DNA from: Treponema sp. UBA1233 | GTDB taxonomy: Bacteria > Spirochaetota > Spirochaetia > Treponematales > Treponemataceae | Reading direction: 5' to 3' | NCBI GenBank assembly: GCA_002309305.1 | Contig: DBWR01000074.1 | Location: 60,282-91,782 of the forward strand | DNA: 31,501 bases | Shown: piece after piece, positions 9,198 through 15,680 of the stretch | Numbering within the stretch: the first letter of the stretch is position 1 | Layout of the letters: each line of letters starts with the position of its first letter | Position numbers and translations under genes: made by a program | The notes under the pieces: model-generated | The model's database searches: none | What the model saw: only the letters and a program-made list of their open reading frames with translations | What the model was told of the DNA's origin: nothing

Positions 9198-9324
9198 TAT
9201 AATGCAAGTATCAGGCGACAGGAACACTGGAGCAACAAAACCCAGCTCCATGCATCTTGTCCATCTTATAAGCTTTAGCAGTTTTGTCCAAGTTCACTTT
9301 GGGCGGAACAATTGTATGGAGGAG
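9198..9324 (+). promoter_or_regulatory. Structured 5' region of the SH3b gene (-10 box, two hairpins, ribosome-binding site)
   Basis: A TATAAT at 9198-9203 could be the -10 box; I see no -35 box at correct spacing. Two inverted repeats follow. The first is TGGAGC (9228-9233) with GCTCCA (9245-9250). The second is stronger: GTTTTGTCCAA (9281-9291), a 7-base loop, and TTGGGCGGAAC (9299-9309), which pairs over 11 positions with three G-U pairs in RNA. GGAGGAG (9318-9324) follows. No T-run follows, so it is not a terminator. The rest of 9106-9330 holds no gene I can support. Confidence 0.4.
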
Positions 9325-9330
9325 AAAATA

Positions 9331-10194
9331 ATGAAGAAAAATATTTTATTGATTTTAACAGTATTGTTTCTCTTTCCGCTATCTGCTGAGACTAGTAAGT
9401 ACTACAAAAATAATTCTCTGAAAAATACTATGTATGTAAATTCGCCGGAGGGATTGAAGGTTAGGGATAATCCTAGTTTGTCTGGAAAAAGAATTTGCGG
9501 CTTAGTCAATGCACTTCCTGTAAAAATTGTGGAAGTAGGCAAGGAAGCCAAGATCGATGGAATCAAGGATAATTGGATAAAAATATTGATTCCTGCTTAC
9601 GAATGGAAAGGTGATGAGCCGGAATATGGATGGGTGTTTGGTGGATATTTATCAGAGAAAAAAGTTAAATATGATTTGAAATCTCCGGTTGATGTACAAA
9701 ATCTTTTGATGTCAAAAATCTGGAGGGATGAAAACTCCTACTTTATAAAATGGTTTTCGCACGATGGAACATTTGCATTTCAGAAACTGGCAGCAGGTGG
9801 CGGCAATACCGGACAATTCACTGTTAAAAATAGCAGCACACTTGTTATTAAAGGCCGATTTTATGATGAATATGAAACATCAGAAGAATATACGGTTTCA
9901 TATTCATTAAAAGTCATTGATGAAAACAAAATACAGATAGACGGCAAGACCTACGTTCCATATATCGATGCAATGACTTTTCCTTTGTCGAGCGAAATAA
10001 AAAATTTTGTCTACGGTGATTATTCAGGGCAAAGCATCTATGAGTTTATCTTCTTGGAGAACCCTTACGACCATGTTTATACCGAGGAAGAAAAGGACAA
10101 GGTCGCAGACATTTTGATAAAATACGGAGTTGATGCGTCAGGTACTCCCTACGATAAGAAATATGATGCTTACTGGTCATCAATCATCAAATAG
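9331..10194 (+). CDS. Secreted SH3b-domain protein
   Basis: 287 residues from the ATG at 9331, which has GGAGGAG 6 bases upstream and yields a clean signal peptide (MKKNILLILTVLFLFPLSAE). Upstream in-frame starts back to 9202 give a non-signal sequence and are rejected. Residues of about 30-105 read like a bacterial SH3 (type 3) domain: VNSPEGLKVRDNPSLSGKRI, then DNWIKILIP and YGWVFGGYLSE. Such domains usually bind peptidoglycan or other wall material in the periplasm. The remaining 180 residues have no recognised fold; they contain beta-rich stretches such as SYSLKVIDENKIQIDGKTY. The gene ends 8 bases inside the convergent 2H phosphoesterase gene. Confidence 0.82.
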   Translation: MKKNILLILTVLFLFPLSAETSKYYKNNSLKNTMYVNSPEGLKVRDNPSLSGKRICGLVNALPVKIVEVGKEAKIDGIKDNWIKILIPAYEWKGDEPEYGWVFGGYLSEKKVKYDLKSPVDVQNLLMSKIWRDENSYFIKWFSHDGTFAFQKLAAGGGNTGQFTVKNSSTLVIKGRFYDEYETSEEYTVSYSLKVIDENKIQIDGKTYVPYIDAMTFPLSSEIKNFVYGDYSGQSIYEFIFLENPYDHVYTEEEKDKVADILIKYGVDASGTPYDKKYDAYWSSIIK

Positions 10195-10738
10195 CAAAAC
10201 TCTTCAGCAACAAAAACGGCGAGCATTGGTATACTGATATCTCACTGACATTGGCTCTCAACGGCAGCTTGATTTTCTGTGCACAGGGCAATGCTTTTTT
10301 ATATTGATCTTGATTCAGCCGTATTGCAAGGGTCATGTGAGGGAACCATACTTCTGGGACATAATAGCCGTTCTCTCCCTTTTCATATTCAGGAAGCAAA
10401 AGCTGGTGAATTCCTTCATTCAATTTAACCAGATACTCACCTTTTTCCGGTTGAAGGAATAAAACCTTTTCGTTAAAATTTCCGATCTCTTTGAATTGAA
10501 CGATTCCTGGTTCCTGTTCCCTGGTAAAATCCTCAACATTCTGCAAAAGCCGCACTTCATCTTTCTTTGTTCCATGAAATGCACCGATTGTTATATGAGG
10601 CGGGACTTTGTTTTCAATCATAAAATCATTTCCAGTTATCTCTGCAATTTCTTTTTCGGTGGCAGAGATTAATTCATTCACTTCCTTAGAAAAATGGATA
10701 GATACTGCATAGGTGATTGTATTGGGATCGTAACTCAT
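10187..10738 (-). CDS. 2H phosphoesterase, 2'-5' RNA ligase (LigT)-like
   Basis: 183 residues containing the two histidine motifs that define the 2H phosphoesterase superfamily: PPHITIG (H48, T50) and FPHMTLA (H134, T136), about 86 residues apart. These form a two-lobed active site that opens 2',3'-cyclic phosphates or 2'-5' linkages in RNA or small nucleotides. The exact substrate is unknown; this variant belongs with the short YjcG/LigT-like proteins rather than true RNA ligases. No clear Shine-Dalgarno site precedes the start. It is convergent with the SH3b gene (8-base overlap) and divergent from the GNAT gene. Confidence 0.85.
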   Translation of the reverse strand: MSYDPNTITYAVSIHFSKEVNELISATEKEIAEITGNDFMIENKVPPHITIGAFHGTKKDEVRLLQNVEDFTREQEPGIVQFKEIGNFNEKVLFLQPEKGEYLVKLNEGIHQLLLPEYEKGENGYYVPEVWFPHMTLAIRLNQDQYKKALPCAQKIKLPLRANVSEISVYQCSPFLLLKSFAI

Positions 10739-10793
10739 GAATATGATTTTACAATGTTTTTACAGATTGTGCTACCTGTAATCATCAAAGCTG

Positions 10794-10802
10794 TGGTATA
10801 AT
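10794..10802 (+). promoter_or_regulatory. Extended -10 promoter of the GNAT gene
   Basis: TGG followed directly by TATAAT (10797-10802) forms an extended -10 element (TGnTATAAT). A second overlapping TATAAT lies at 10802-10807. No good -35 box is seen, as is usual for extended -10 promoters. The predicted start of transcription near 10809 leaves a leader of about 28 bases before the preferred ATG at 10837. Confidence 0.5.
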
Positions 10803-10836
10803 ATAATTTAAGCTGATAAAAGACGGAGTTATGGAG

Positions 10837-11358
10837 ATGATCATAAAAACAGAGAGGCTTTTTCTTAGGGAAATGACGATGGACGACTATGATGCGCTTT
10901 ATGCAGTTCTTTCAGATACCGATATAATGAAGCATTACCCATATACTTTCGATGAACAGAGGGTTCGCTCATGGATTGAACGCAACATGAACCGCTACAA
11001 GGAGAATGGATTCGGCCTGTGGGCTGTGTGCCTTAAAGAAAACGACGAAATGATCGGTGACTGTGGGTTGACATTGCAGAACATAGACGGAAAACCGCTG
11101 CCGGAGATAGGCTATCACATCAGAAAAGACTGCCAGCACAAGGGGTATGCAAAAGAAGCGGCCACCGCAGTTCGTGACTGGGCATTCAAGAATACAGATT
11201 ACCCTGCGCTTTATTCATATTGCAAATACACAAATGAACCTTCAATTAAAACCGCAGAATCAATAGGCATGCATTTTGAAAAGGAATATCCCGACGACGC
11301 AAACGGAATCACTCATGTTTCTGTGATATGCAGGGAGGAATGGAGCCCTAAAATATGA
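10837..11358 (+). CDS. GNAT family N-acetyltransferase, RimJ/RimL type
   Basis: 173 residues. The opening IKTERLFLREMTMDDYDAL is the standard start of RimJ/RimL-like acetyltransferases. The acetyl-CoA-binding region follows: MIGDCGLTLQNIDG, EIGYHIRKDCQHKGYAKEAATAV (the Q/RxxGxG/A-like loop appears as QHKGYA), and a C-terminal NEPSIKTAESIGMHFEKEY, matching the usual N..S...xEKxGF motif. It transfers acetyl groups to an unknown amine in the cytoplasm. The ATG at 10837 is preferred over that at 10831: CGGAG (10824-10828) is 8 bases from the former but only 2 from the latter, and the family usually begins MIIKTERL. The gene stands alone. Confidence 0.88.
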   Translation: MIIKTERLFLREMTMDDYDALYAVLSDTDIMKHYPYTFDEQRVRSWIERNMNRYKENGFGLWAVCLKENDEMIGDCGLTLQNIDGKPLPEIGYHIRKDCQHKGYAKEAATAVRDWAFKNTDYPALYSYCKYTNEPSIKTAESIGMHFEKEYPDDANGITHVSVICREEWSPKI

Positions 11359-11464
11359 TATAGGATCTAGTTCAATTTAAAGGGGCAAAACTGGACATGA
11401 ATTGACAGGATTTATAGTTTGTTTCCACGTAGAATGGAATCATCAAGAATAAAGGAGGAAAACG

Positions 11465-12349
11465 ATGGAATGGCTTACGTGCATCAGGACTGCAATTGAT
11501 TACATGGAAAAGCATTTGGAAGACAACGTTACTGCGCAGGATGTTGCCGACCAGGTGTACATGTCCCCATTCTTTTTTCAAAAAGGTTTTTCGCTGATGA
11601 CAGGCTACGGTATGGGTGAGTACATCAGAAACCGCAGGCTTTACATGGCGGCGCTTGACCTTCAGAATACGGATGAGAAAATAATCGACATTGCATTCCG
11701 TTACTGCTATGAGACACCGGAAAGTTTTACAAAGGCTTTCTCGCGATTTCATGGAGCAAGTCCGTCCCAGGTTCGGGAAGGTGCCCTGATAAAACCATTT
11801 CTTCCTTTGACAATTGAAATATCTATTCACGGAGGTAATCAAATGGATTACAAGATTAAAACAATGTCAGGATTCAAGGTGATTGGTTTTCAGAAAACTT
11901 TTGACAGTGAGACTGCCTATACAGAGGTTCCAAAGTTCTGGACTGAGCTTGGACAAAAATATGCAAACAATGTCTGGAACGGAAAAGAACCTTCCACCGA
12001 ATACGAGAAAGCTATAGTCGACAACAGAATCGGTGAATACGGAGTCTGCGTTGATGATATAGGCGGCAGTAAATTCCGTTATCTTATCGCAGGGAAATAC
12101 AACGGCGGAGATGTTCCTGATGGCATGTGTGTCTATGAGCTTCCTGAATCTGACTGGGCCGTATTTGACTGCTATGGTCCTTGTCCACAATCACTTCAGA
12201 GCACAAACACAAAAATCTTCAAGGAATGGCTGCCTGGAAATCCTGACTTTGAGTTCCCGGGAAAAGTCAACGTTGAGTGGTATGACGAAGGTAATCCGAC
12301 GGCTTCAAATTATCACAGCTCAATCTGGATTCCTGTGAAGAAAAAGTAA
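11465..12349 (+). CDS. AraC-family regulator with C-terminal GyrI-like effector domain
   Basis: 294 residues. Residues of about 8-107 form the double helix-turn-helix of AraC/XylS proteins (VTAQDVADQVYMSPFFFQKG, then IIDIAFRYCYETPESFTKAFSRFHG, SPSQVRE). About residues 125-294 form a GyrI/Rob-like small-molecule-binding domain (FWTELGQKYAN, IGEYGVCVDD, YNGGDVPDGM, VEWYDEGNPTASNYHSSIWIPVK). The order (DNA-binding first, effector domain second) is that of Rob and of many multidrug-sensing regulators. The target genes are unknown; the CAT-like and neighbouring genes downstream are candidates only by position. AGGAGG lies 7 bases before the ATG. A strong terminator follows directly, so it is a one-gene unit. 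Confidence 0.92.
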   Translation: MEWLTCIRTAIDYMEKHLEDNVTAQDVADQVYMSPFFFQKGFSLMTGYGMGEYIRNRRLYMAALDLQNTDEKIIDIAFRYCYETPESFTKAFSRFHGASPSQVREGALIKPFLPLTIEISIHGGNQMDYKIKTMSGFKVIGFQKTFDSETAYTEVPKFWTELGQKYANNVWNGKEPSTEYEKAIVDNRIGEYGVCVDDIGGSKFRYLIAGKYNGGDVPDGMCVYELPESDWAVFDCYGPCPQSLQSTNTKIFKEWLPGNPDFEFPGKVNVEWYDEGNPTASNYHSSIWIPVKKK

Positions 12350-12375
12350 TGTCAATTGAATACGGTTATTGAGAT

Positions 12376-12417
12376 AAGTTCTGTACTCTGATAAAATAAA
12401 GGTACAGAACTTTTTTT
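12376..12417 (+). terminator. Rho-independent terminator of the AraC-type regulator gene
   Basis: A perfect 11-bp inverted repeat: AAGTTCTGTAC (12376-12386) with GTACAGAACTT (12402-12412), a 15-base loop, and a run of seven T (12411-12417). It lies 27 bases after the stop codon of the upstream gene. Confidence 0.85.
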
Positions 12418-12438
12418 CTCCAGGAGATTATTGGATTT

Positions 12439-12627
12439 ATGAAGAAATGGTATGGCGAAGAATATGAATTCACTGTTGATGTAACTGGCTTTTTGCATGG
12501 CGACCACACCGAGCATTATTGTCGTAATGGAGAGGAAATCGGTGACAAATACACCTGCACTAGGGCAGGATATGTCGAGATGAAGGAAAAAGATTATAAA
12601 TATTTTTTTGAAAAAGTATTGTCCTGA
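12439..12627 (+). CDS. Small protein of unknown function
   Basis: 62 residues, beginning MKKWYGEEYEFTVDVTGFL and containing HTEHYCRNGEEIGDKYTC. It has one HxxHYC cluster and a second Cys, which might bind metal, but this is a guess. No signal peptide or membrane helix is seen. The N-terminal half seems better conserved in style than the C-terminal tail, so it might be a shortened form of a longer small-protein family; I could not place it. AGGAG (12422-12426) is 12 bases upstream, somewhat far. It lies between a terminator and the CAT-like gene (30 bases downstream) and may be co-transcribed with that gene. Confidence 0.55.
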   Translation: MKKWYGEEYEFTVDVTGFLHGDHTEHYCRNGEEIGDKYTCTRAGYVEMKEKDYKYFFEKVLS

Positions 12628-12657
12628 AAATAGAAAATGAATAAAGGAAGATAGACA

Positions 12658-13317
12658 ATGAACTATAAGGTAATAGATCCGGAAACATATTATAGAAAAG
12701 GTGTATACCGCCATTTTACTGAGGACTGCAAGTGCTCCACATCCATGACAGCAAGAATCGATGTGACGGAGCTGGTCAATTATTCAAAAGCAAAGGGAAC
12801 AAAATTTTACATCAACTTTTTGTATGTACTTTCAAAAGTACTGAACTCACGCGACGACTACAAGATGGCATATCTCTGGCAAACAAAGGAATTAATCTGC
12901 TACGATGTCATAAACCCGATTCAATATGTATTCCACGATGACACAGAGACATGTACACCTGTTTATTCAAGTTATAACGAGGACTATGATGTCTTCTACA
13001 AAAATGCATTGGACGATGTTGAGAAGGCAAAGAAAACGCGTGAATATGGACTTGATGCCGCAAATCATCCCAACTGGTTTGATGCATCCTACATTTCATG
13101 GCTTTCGTATGACTCTCTGAACATTGAGCTCCCGGACGGTTACCTTTACTTTTTACCGATCATCAACTGGGGAAAGTACCGCGAGGAAAATGGCCGTCTT
13201 ATGATGCCAATAACAGTAAGGCTGAACCATGCAGTAGCGGACGGTTACTTGATTGCGAATGTGTACAAGCTTTTGGAAAAGGAAATTGAAGAATTTGTGA
13301 AGAGCAAAGATAAATAA
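12658..13317 (+). CDS. Chloramphenicol acetyltransferase-like (CatA-type) acyltransferase
   Basis: 219 residues, the usual length of a trimeric CatA subunit. The C-terminal active-site motif reads LNHAVADGYL: the catalytic His (His191) and the following Asp-Gly are kept, but the first His of the common HHxxxDG is Asn and the Cys of HHAVCDG is Ala. Other family features are the N-terminal YYRKGVYRHF region, the central PIQYVFHDD, CTPVYSSYNEDY and NWFDASYISWLSYDS. The enzyme would move acetyl from acetyl-CoA to a hydroxyl group. Whether it acts on chloramphenicol or another substrate cannot be told; many such CAT-like proteins in gut bacteria do not confer resistance. It is followed 13 bases later by the DinB-DUF3795 gene, likely the same operon. 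Confidence 0.85.
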   Translation: MNYKVIDPETYYRKGVYRHFTEDCKCSTSMTARIDVTELVNYSKAKGTKFYINFLYVLSKVLNSRDDYKMAYLWQTKELICYDVINPIQYVFHDDTETCTPVYSSYNEDYDVFYKNALDDVEKAKKTREYGLDAANHPNWFDASYISWLSYDSLNIELPDGYLYFLPIINWGKYREENGRLMMPITVRLNHAVADGYLIANVYKLLEKEIEEFVKSKDK

Positions 13318-13330
13318 TTGCAGGTGAAAT

Positions 13331-14413
13331 ATGGATAAGGAATGGTCAGAAAAAAATAAAAAAATGCAGACGCTTCTTTCAAAAGAGGCAAGCTTTGACA
13401 AGGGAATAAAGGTTCTTCTTGAATTACGTGATGATTTGTTTGAGCAGATTACGTCCATCGTAAACACTTTTCCACCAGTGGCTTTTTATCAGCTGCCATT
13501 TGGTGAGGGGGAAGGAAATCATCAGACAACTCTTGCCTGGTCGCTTTGGCACACTTTTCGAATTGAAGATATTGTCGCGCATACACTGATCCTTAAGGAC
13601 AAACAGATTCTCTTAGGGAACAGCTGGCAGAAGAAAACAAAGAGTCCGATTATCACAACAGGAAATGAACTCAACGGCGAGACATTAATTGATTTTTCCA
13701 AGAAATTGAATATCAAGGCCACGTATGATTATTGCAAAGCCGTGATGGATTCCACAAACGATCTTTTGAAGAAACTGAAATTTACTGACTTAAAAAAGAA
13801 ATTTTCAACAGAGGATAAAGAGAACCTTATAAAAAGCAAGTGCATCAGTTCAGATGATTCTTCTGCATGGTTAATCGATTATTGGTGCGGTAAGGATGTC
13901 AAAGGATTAATCCAGATGCCTTTTAGCCGTCATTGGATCATGCATGTAGAGGCGATGCAACGGATTAAGAACAAGTTGTGCCAGCAAGCAAAAAAAGGCG
14001 TTGACCAGATTGCTTATTGCGGACTTTCATGCAATCATTGTTTTCTAACAGAATGGTGCGGCTCCTGCAGGACAATTTACAATACATGTTCCTTCGCCAC
14101 CTCTTCTCCAGACGGTATATGCCCAAATACAGCCTGTTGCAAAGAAAAAGGCCTTGACGGCTGCTACGAATGTAATGATCTTTACAAGTGCAAAAAAGGT
14201 TTTTACTCACTCGGCAAAGAAACAAACGCAATTAGGGCGATGGCACTGTTCATAAACAAATACGGAAAAAAAGAATTGCTTAAAGTCCTGGACATTCTAC
14301 ACAAGAAAAAGGATTTCAAGAAAATTCAGGAAGTACTGGGATATGAAATTGAAGAGGGCTTGAGGATTTTGGAGAAAACGAGAAAAACATGCGAAGAAAA
14401 GATCGTGAAGTAA
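13331..14413 (+). CDS. DinB-like + DUF3795 two-domain protein
   Basis: 360 residues. The first about 210 residues look like a DinB/YfiT-type four-helix bundle (TLAWSLWHTFRIEDIVAHTLI and a late SRHWIMHVEAM, which supply the spaced His residues typical of metal-binding DinB proteins). The last about 130 residues are a Cys-rich DUF3795 domain: YCGLSCNHCFLTEWCGSC, then CSFA, CPNTACC, GCYECNDLYKC, followed by helices. About 14 Cys within roughly 60 residues suggest zinc or iron-sulfur binding. DinB bundles are often thiol-dependent transferases, and the function of this fusion is unknown. It lies 13 bases after the CAT-like gene and overlaps the start of the PNPOx-like gene by 25 bases, so the three are probably one operon. 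Confidence 0.82.
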   Translation: MDKEWSEKNKKMQTLLSKEASFDKGIKVLLELRDDLFEQITSIVNTFPPVAFYQLPFGEGEGNHQTTLAWSLWHTFRIEDIVAHTLILKDKQILLGNSWQKKTKSPIITTGNELNGETLIDFSKKLNIKATYDYCKAVMDSTNDLLKKLKFTDLKKKFSTEDKENLIKSKCISSDDSSAWLIDYWCGKDVKGLIQMPFSRHWIMHVEAMQRIKNKLCQQAKKGVDQIAYCGLSCNHCFLTEWCGSCRTIYNTCSFATSSPDGICPNTACCKEKGLDGCYECNDLYKCKKGFYSLGKETNAIRAMALFINKYGKKELLKVLDILHKKKDFKKIQEVLGYEIEEGLRILEKTRKTCEEKIVK

Positions 14414-14844
14414 AGGGATTTGACGAAATCATAGATATTTTGTCCCGAAGCAAAGTTCTTCATCTGGCTCTTATAAGCAACGGAAAACCATATTCTGTGC
14501 CTGTAAGCTTTGGGTATACCGTGACAGAAGACAACGGAATTAAAAATCTTTCAATATATTTTCATGGAGCCGGTGCAGGTAAAAAACTTGATGCAATAAA
14601 AGAAAACCCTTGCGTGAGTTTTTGCACCGAATCTGTTTCTGAACTAGCGGGAGAAGATGACGCATGTAACTGGACCTGCTATTATGAAAGTGTAATCGGT
14701 TTTGGCAATGCAACAATCCTTGATGATAAAGACGAGCGTACAAAAGGCCTCGATGCCCTTATGTTCCACAACGGCTATAAACTTCCCGTGGGTGTTAAAG
14801 CAATAGCCTATAATGCAATGTACCTTGCCAAAAAGCCGTCGTAA
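14389..14844 (+). CDS. Pyridoxamine 5'-phosphate oxidase-like flavoprotein
   Basis: 151 residues. The start MRRKDREVKGFDEIIDIL is typical of the small PNPOx-like proteins often annotated near nitroimidazole-resistance (NimA-like) proteins. It continues with HLALISNGKPYSVPVSFGY and IYFHGAGAGKKLDAI, then NPCVSFCTE, matching the split-barrel flavin-binding fold. It is expected to bind FMN or a related cofactor and act as a cytoplasmic reductase or oxidase; the true substrate is unknown. The ATG lies inside the last 25 bases of the DinB-DUF3795 gene in another frame, which points to translational coupling. Confidence 0.88.
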   Translation: MRRKDREVKGFDEIIDILSRSKVLHLALISNGKPYSVPVSFGYTVTEDNGIKNLSIYFHGAGAGKKLDAIKENPCVSFCTESVSELAGEDDACNWTCYYESVIGFGNATILDDKDERTKGLDALMFHNGYKLPVGVKAIAYNAMYLAKKPS

Positions 14845-14902
14845 AAATTGAAGTCAGCGAGATAACAGGTAAGCGACATTTGAGGAAGTGAATTATCTAC
14901 CA

Positions 14903-14931
14903 TTGACACCTCCCAGCTCTTATGTTATATT
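14903..14931 (+). promoter_or_regulatory. Promoter of the tetR - serine hydrolase unit
   Basis: A perfect TTGACA (14903-14908), a 17-base spacer and TATATT (14926-14931). The predicted transcription start near 14938 falls inside the left arm of the large inverted repeat described next. This is one of the best promoters in the window. Confidence 0.75.
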
Positions 14932-14967
14932 TAAATAAAAACGACAATAGTGTCGTTTTTATTTAAA
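14930..14967 (+). promoter_or_regulatory. Perfect 17-bp inverted repeat, likely TetR operator
   Basis: TTTAAATAAAAACGACA (14930-14946), spacer ATAG, and TGTCGTTTTTATTTAAA (14951-14967): 17 of 17 positions pair. The GC-containing core is ACGACA-ATAG-TGTCGT. It starts at the last bases of the -10 box, covers the predicted transcription start, and its right arm runs into the AAAGG ribosome-binding site of the tetR gene at 14976. Position and symmetry fit an autoregulatory operator. A hairpin with a T-run would also resemble a terminator, but its place just after the promoter favours an operator. Confidence 0.7.
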
Positions 14968-14975
14968 GGTTAATT

Positions 14976-15632
14976 ATGCCGAAGGTAAGTGAAGGGTATT
15001 TTCAGGAAAAACGGAATGAAATATTGAATGCCGCACTTGAGGTGTGTAAGCGGAAGCCTGCTTATGAACTTACGATGTCTGATATTGTTGCGGAGACAGG
15101 GCTGAGTCAGGGTGGGGTTTATAAATATTTTGACAATATCTTCTCTGTATATTCTGCCTTGATTGATAAGGCTAATCTTGAAGGAAACCACACGGCAAAG
15201 ATTGATGAGATTATGGCTTTGGACATTCCTGGTGAAGACAAACTGCAAAAGCTTTTCATGGAATCAGAAAAATTCTTTTCGGAGATGCTTCTAAGCTATA
15301 ACAAGATTCTCTGCGAACTGAGCACTTTCTGCATGCAGAATCCTGAGCATGATAAAAAAATAAAAGAAAAGACATCCGTTAAACCGGTTTTTCCATATCT
15401 TGCTCATTGTGTCTCGGAATTAATCATCTCACAGGTAAAGGCGGGATATTTTAAGCCAATGATTCCTGTGGAAGATATTTTGACATTTATCGTTGCCTCC
15501 TTTGATGGAATAATCAGGGATGTAACAATAAACAAATGCTACAACGTGCAGTCTGAAGACATAAGTGTTCTTGATGAAAAAAAACTCATAAACAGTTTGT
15601 ATGTGAGCACATTAAAGCTATTGGGGAAATAA
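14976..15632 (+). CDS. TetR/AcrR-family transcriptional repressor
   Basis: 218 residues. The N-terminal helix-turn-helix is clear: FQEKRNEILNAALEVC, LTMSDIVAETGLSQGGVYKYFDN, then the helix 4 start IFSVYSALIDKA. The C-terminal ligand-binding domain is all helical and not assignable to a subfamily, so the ligand is unknown. It is preceded by a near-consensus promoter and a perfect palindrome overlapping the transcription start, so self-repression is likely. The serine hydrolase gene starts 48 bases downstream without a promoter of its own that I can see, so both would be released together by the inducer. Confidence 0.92.
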   Translation: MPKVSEGYFQEKRNEILNAALEVCKRKPAYELTMSDIVAETGLSQGGVYKYFDNIFSVYSALIDKANLEGNHTAKIDEIMALDIPGEDKLQKLFMESEKFFSEMLLSYNKILCELSTFCMQNPEHDKKIKEKTSVKPVFPYLAHCVSELIISQVKAGYFKPMIPVEDILTFIVASFDGIIRDVTINKCYNVQSEDISVLDEKKLINSLYVSTLKLLGK

Positions 15633-15680
15633 ACCATAAGATATTAAGCTTAATCTTTTTGAATTATGAGAGGTTGAAAA

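Noticed and set aside
9281..9309. Hairpin before the SH3b gene as an integron attC site
   Set aside because: The ends have the wrong orientation (GTT first, AAC last), no extrahelical-base pattern is seen, and no integrase is present.
9202..9330. Upstream start for the SH3b gene
   Set aside because: The added 43 residues lack signal-peptide character and hide a good signal peptide that starts at 9331 with GGAGGAG before it; the region looks like structured leader RNA.
12352..12714. Minus-strand reading frame of 120 codons near the AraC-type regulator gene
   Set aside because: It crosses the clear + strand terminator and the small + strand gene; it gives a Phe/Ile-rich product typical of an antisense shadow.
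14930..14967. Reading the tetR palindrome as the terminator of the upstream flavoprotein gene
   Set aside because: A TTGACA-17-TATATT promoter lies between that gene and the palindrome, so a terminator here would stop the tetR transcript. An operator fits better, though termination is not excluded.
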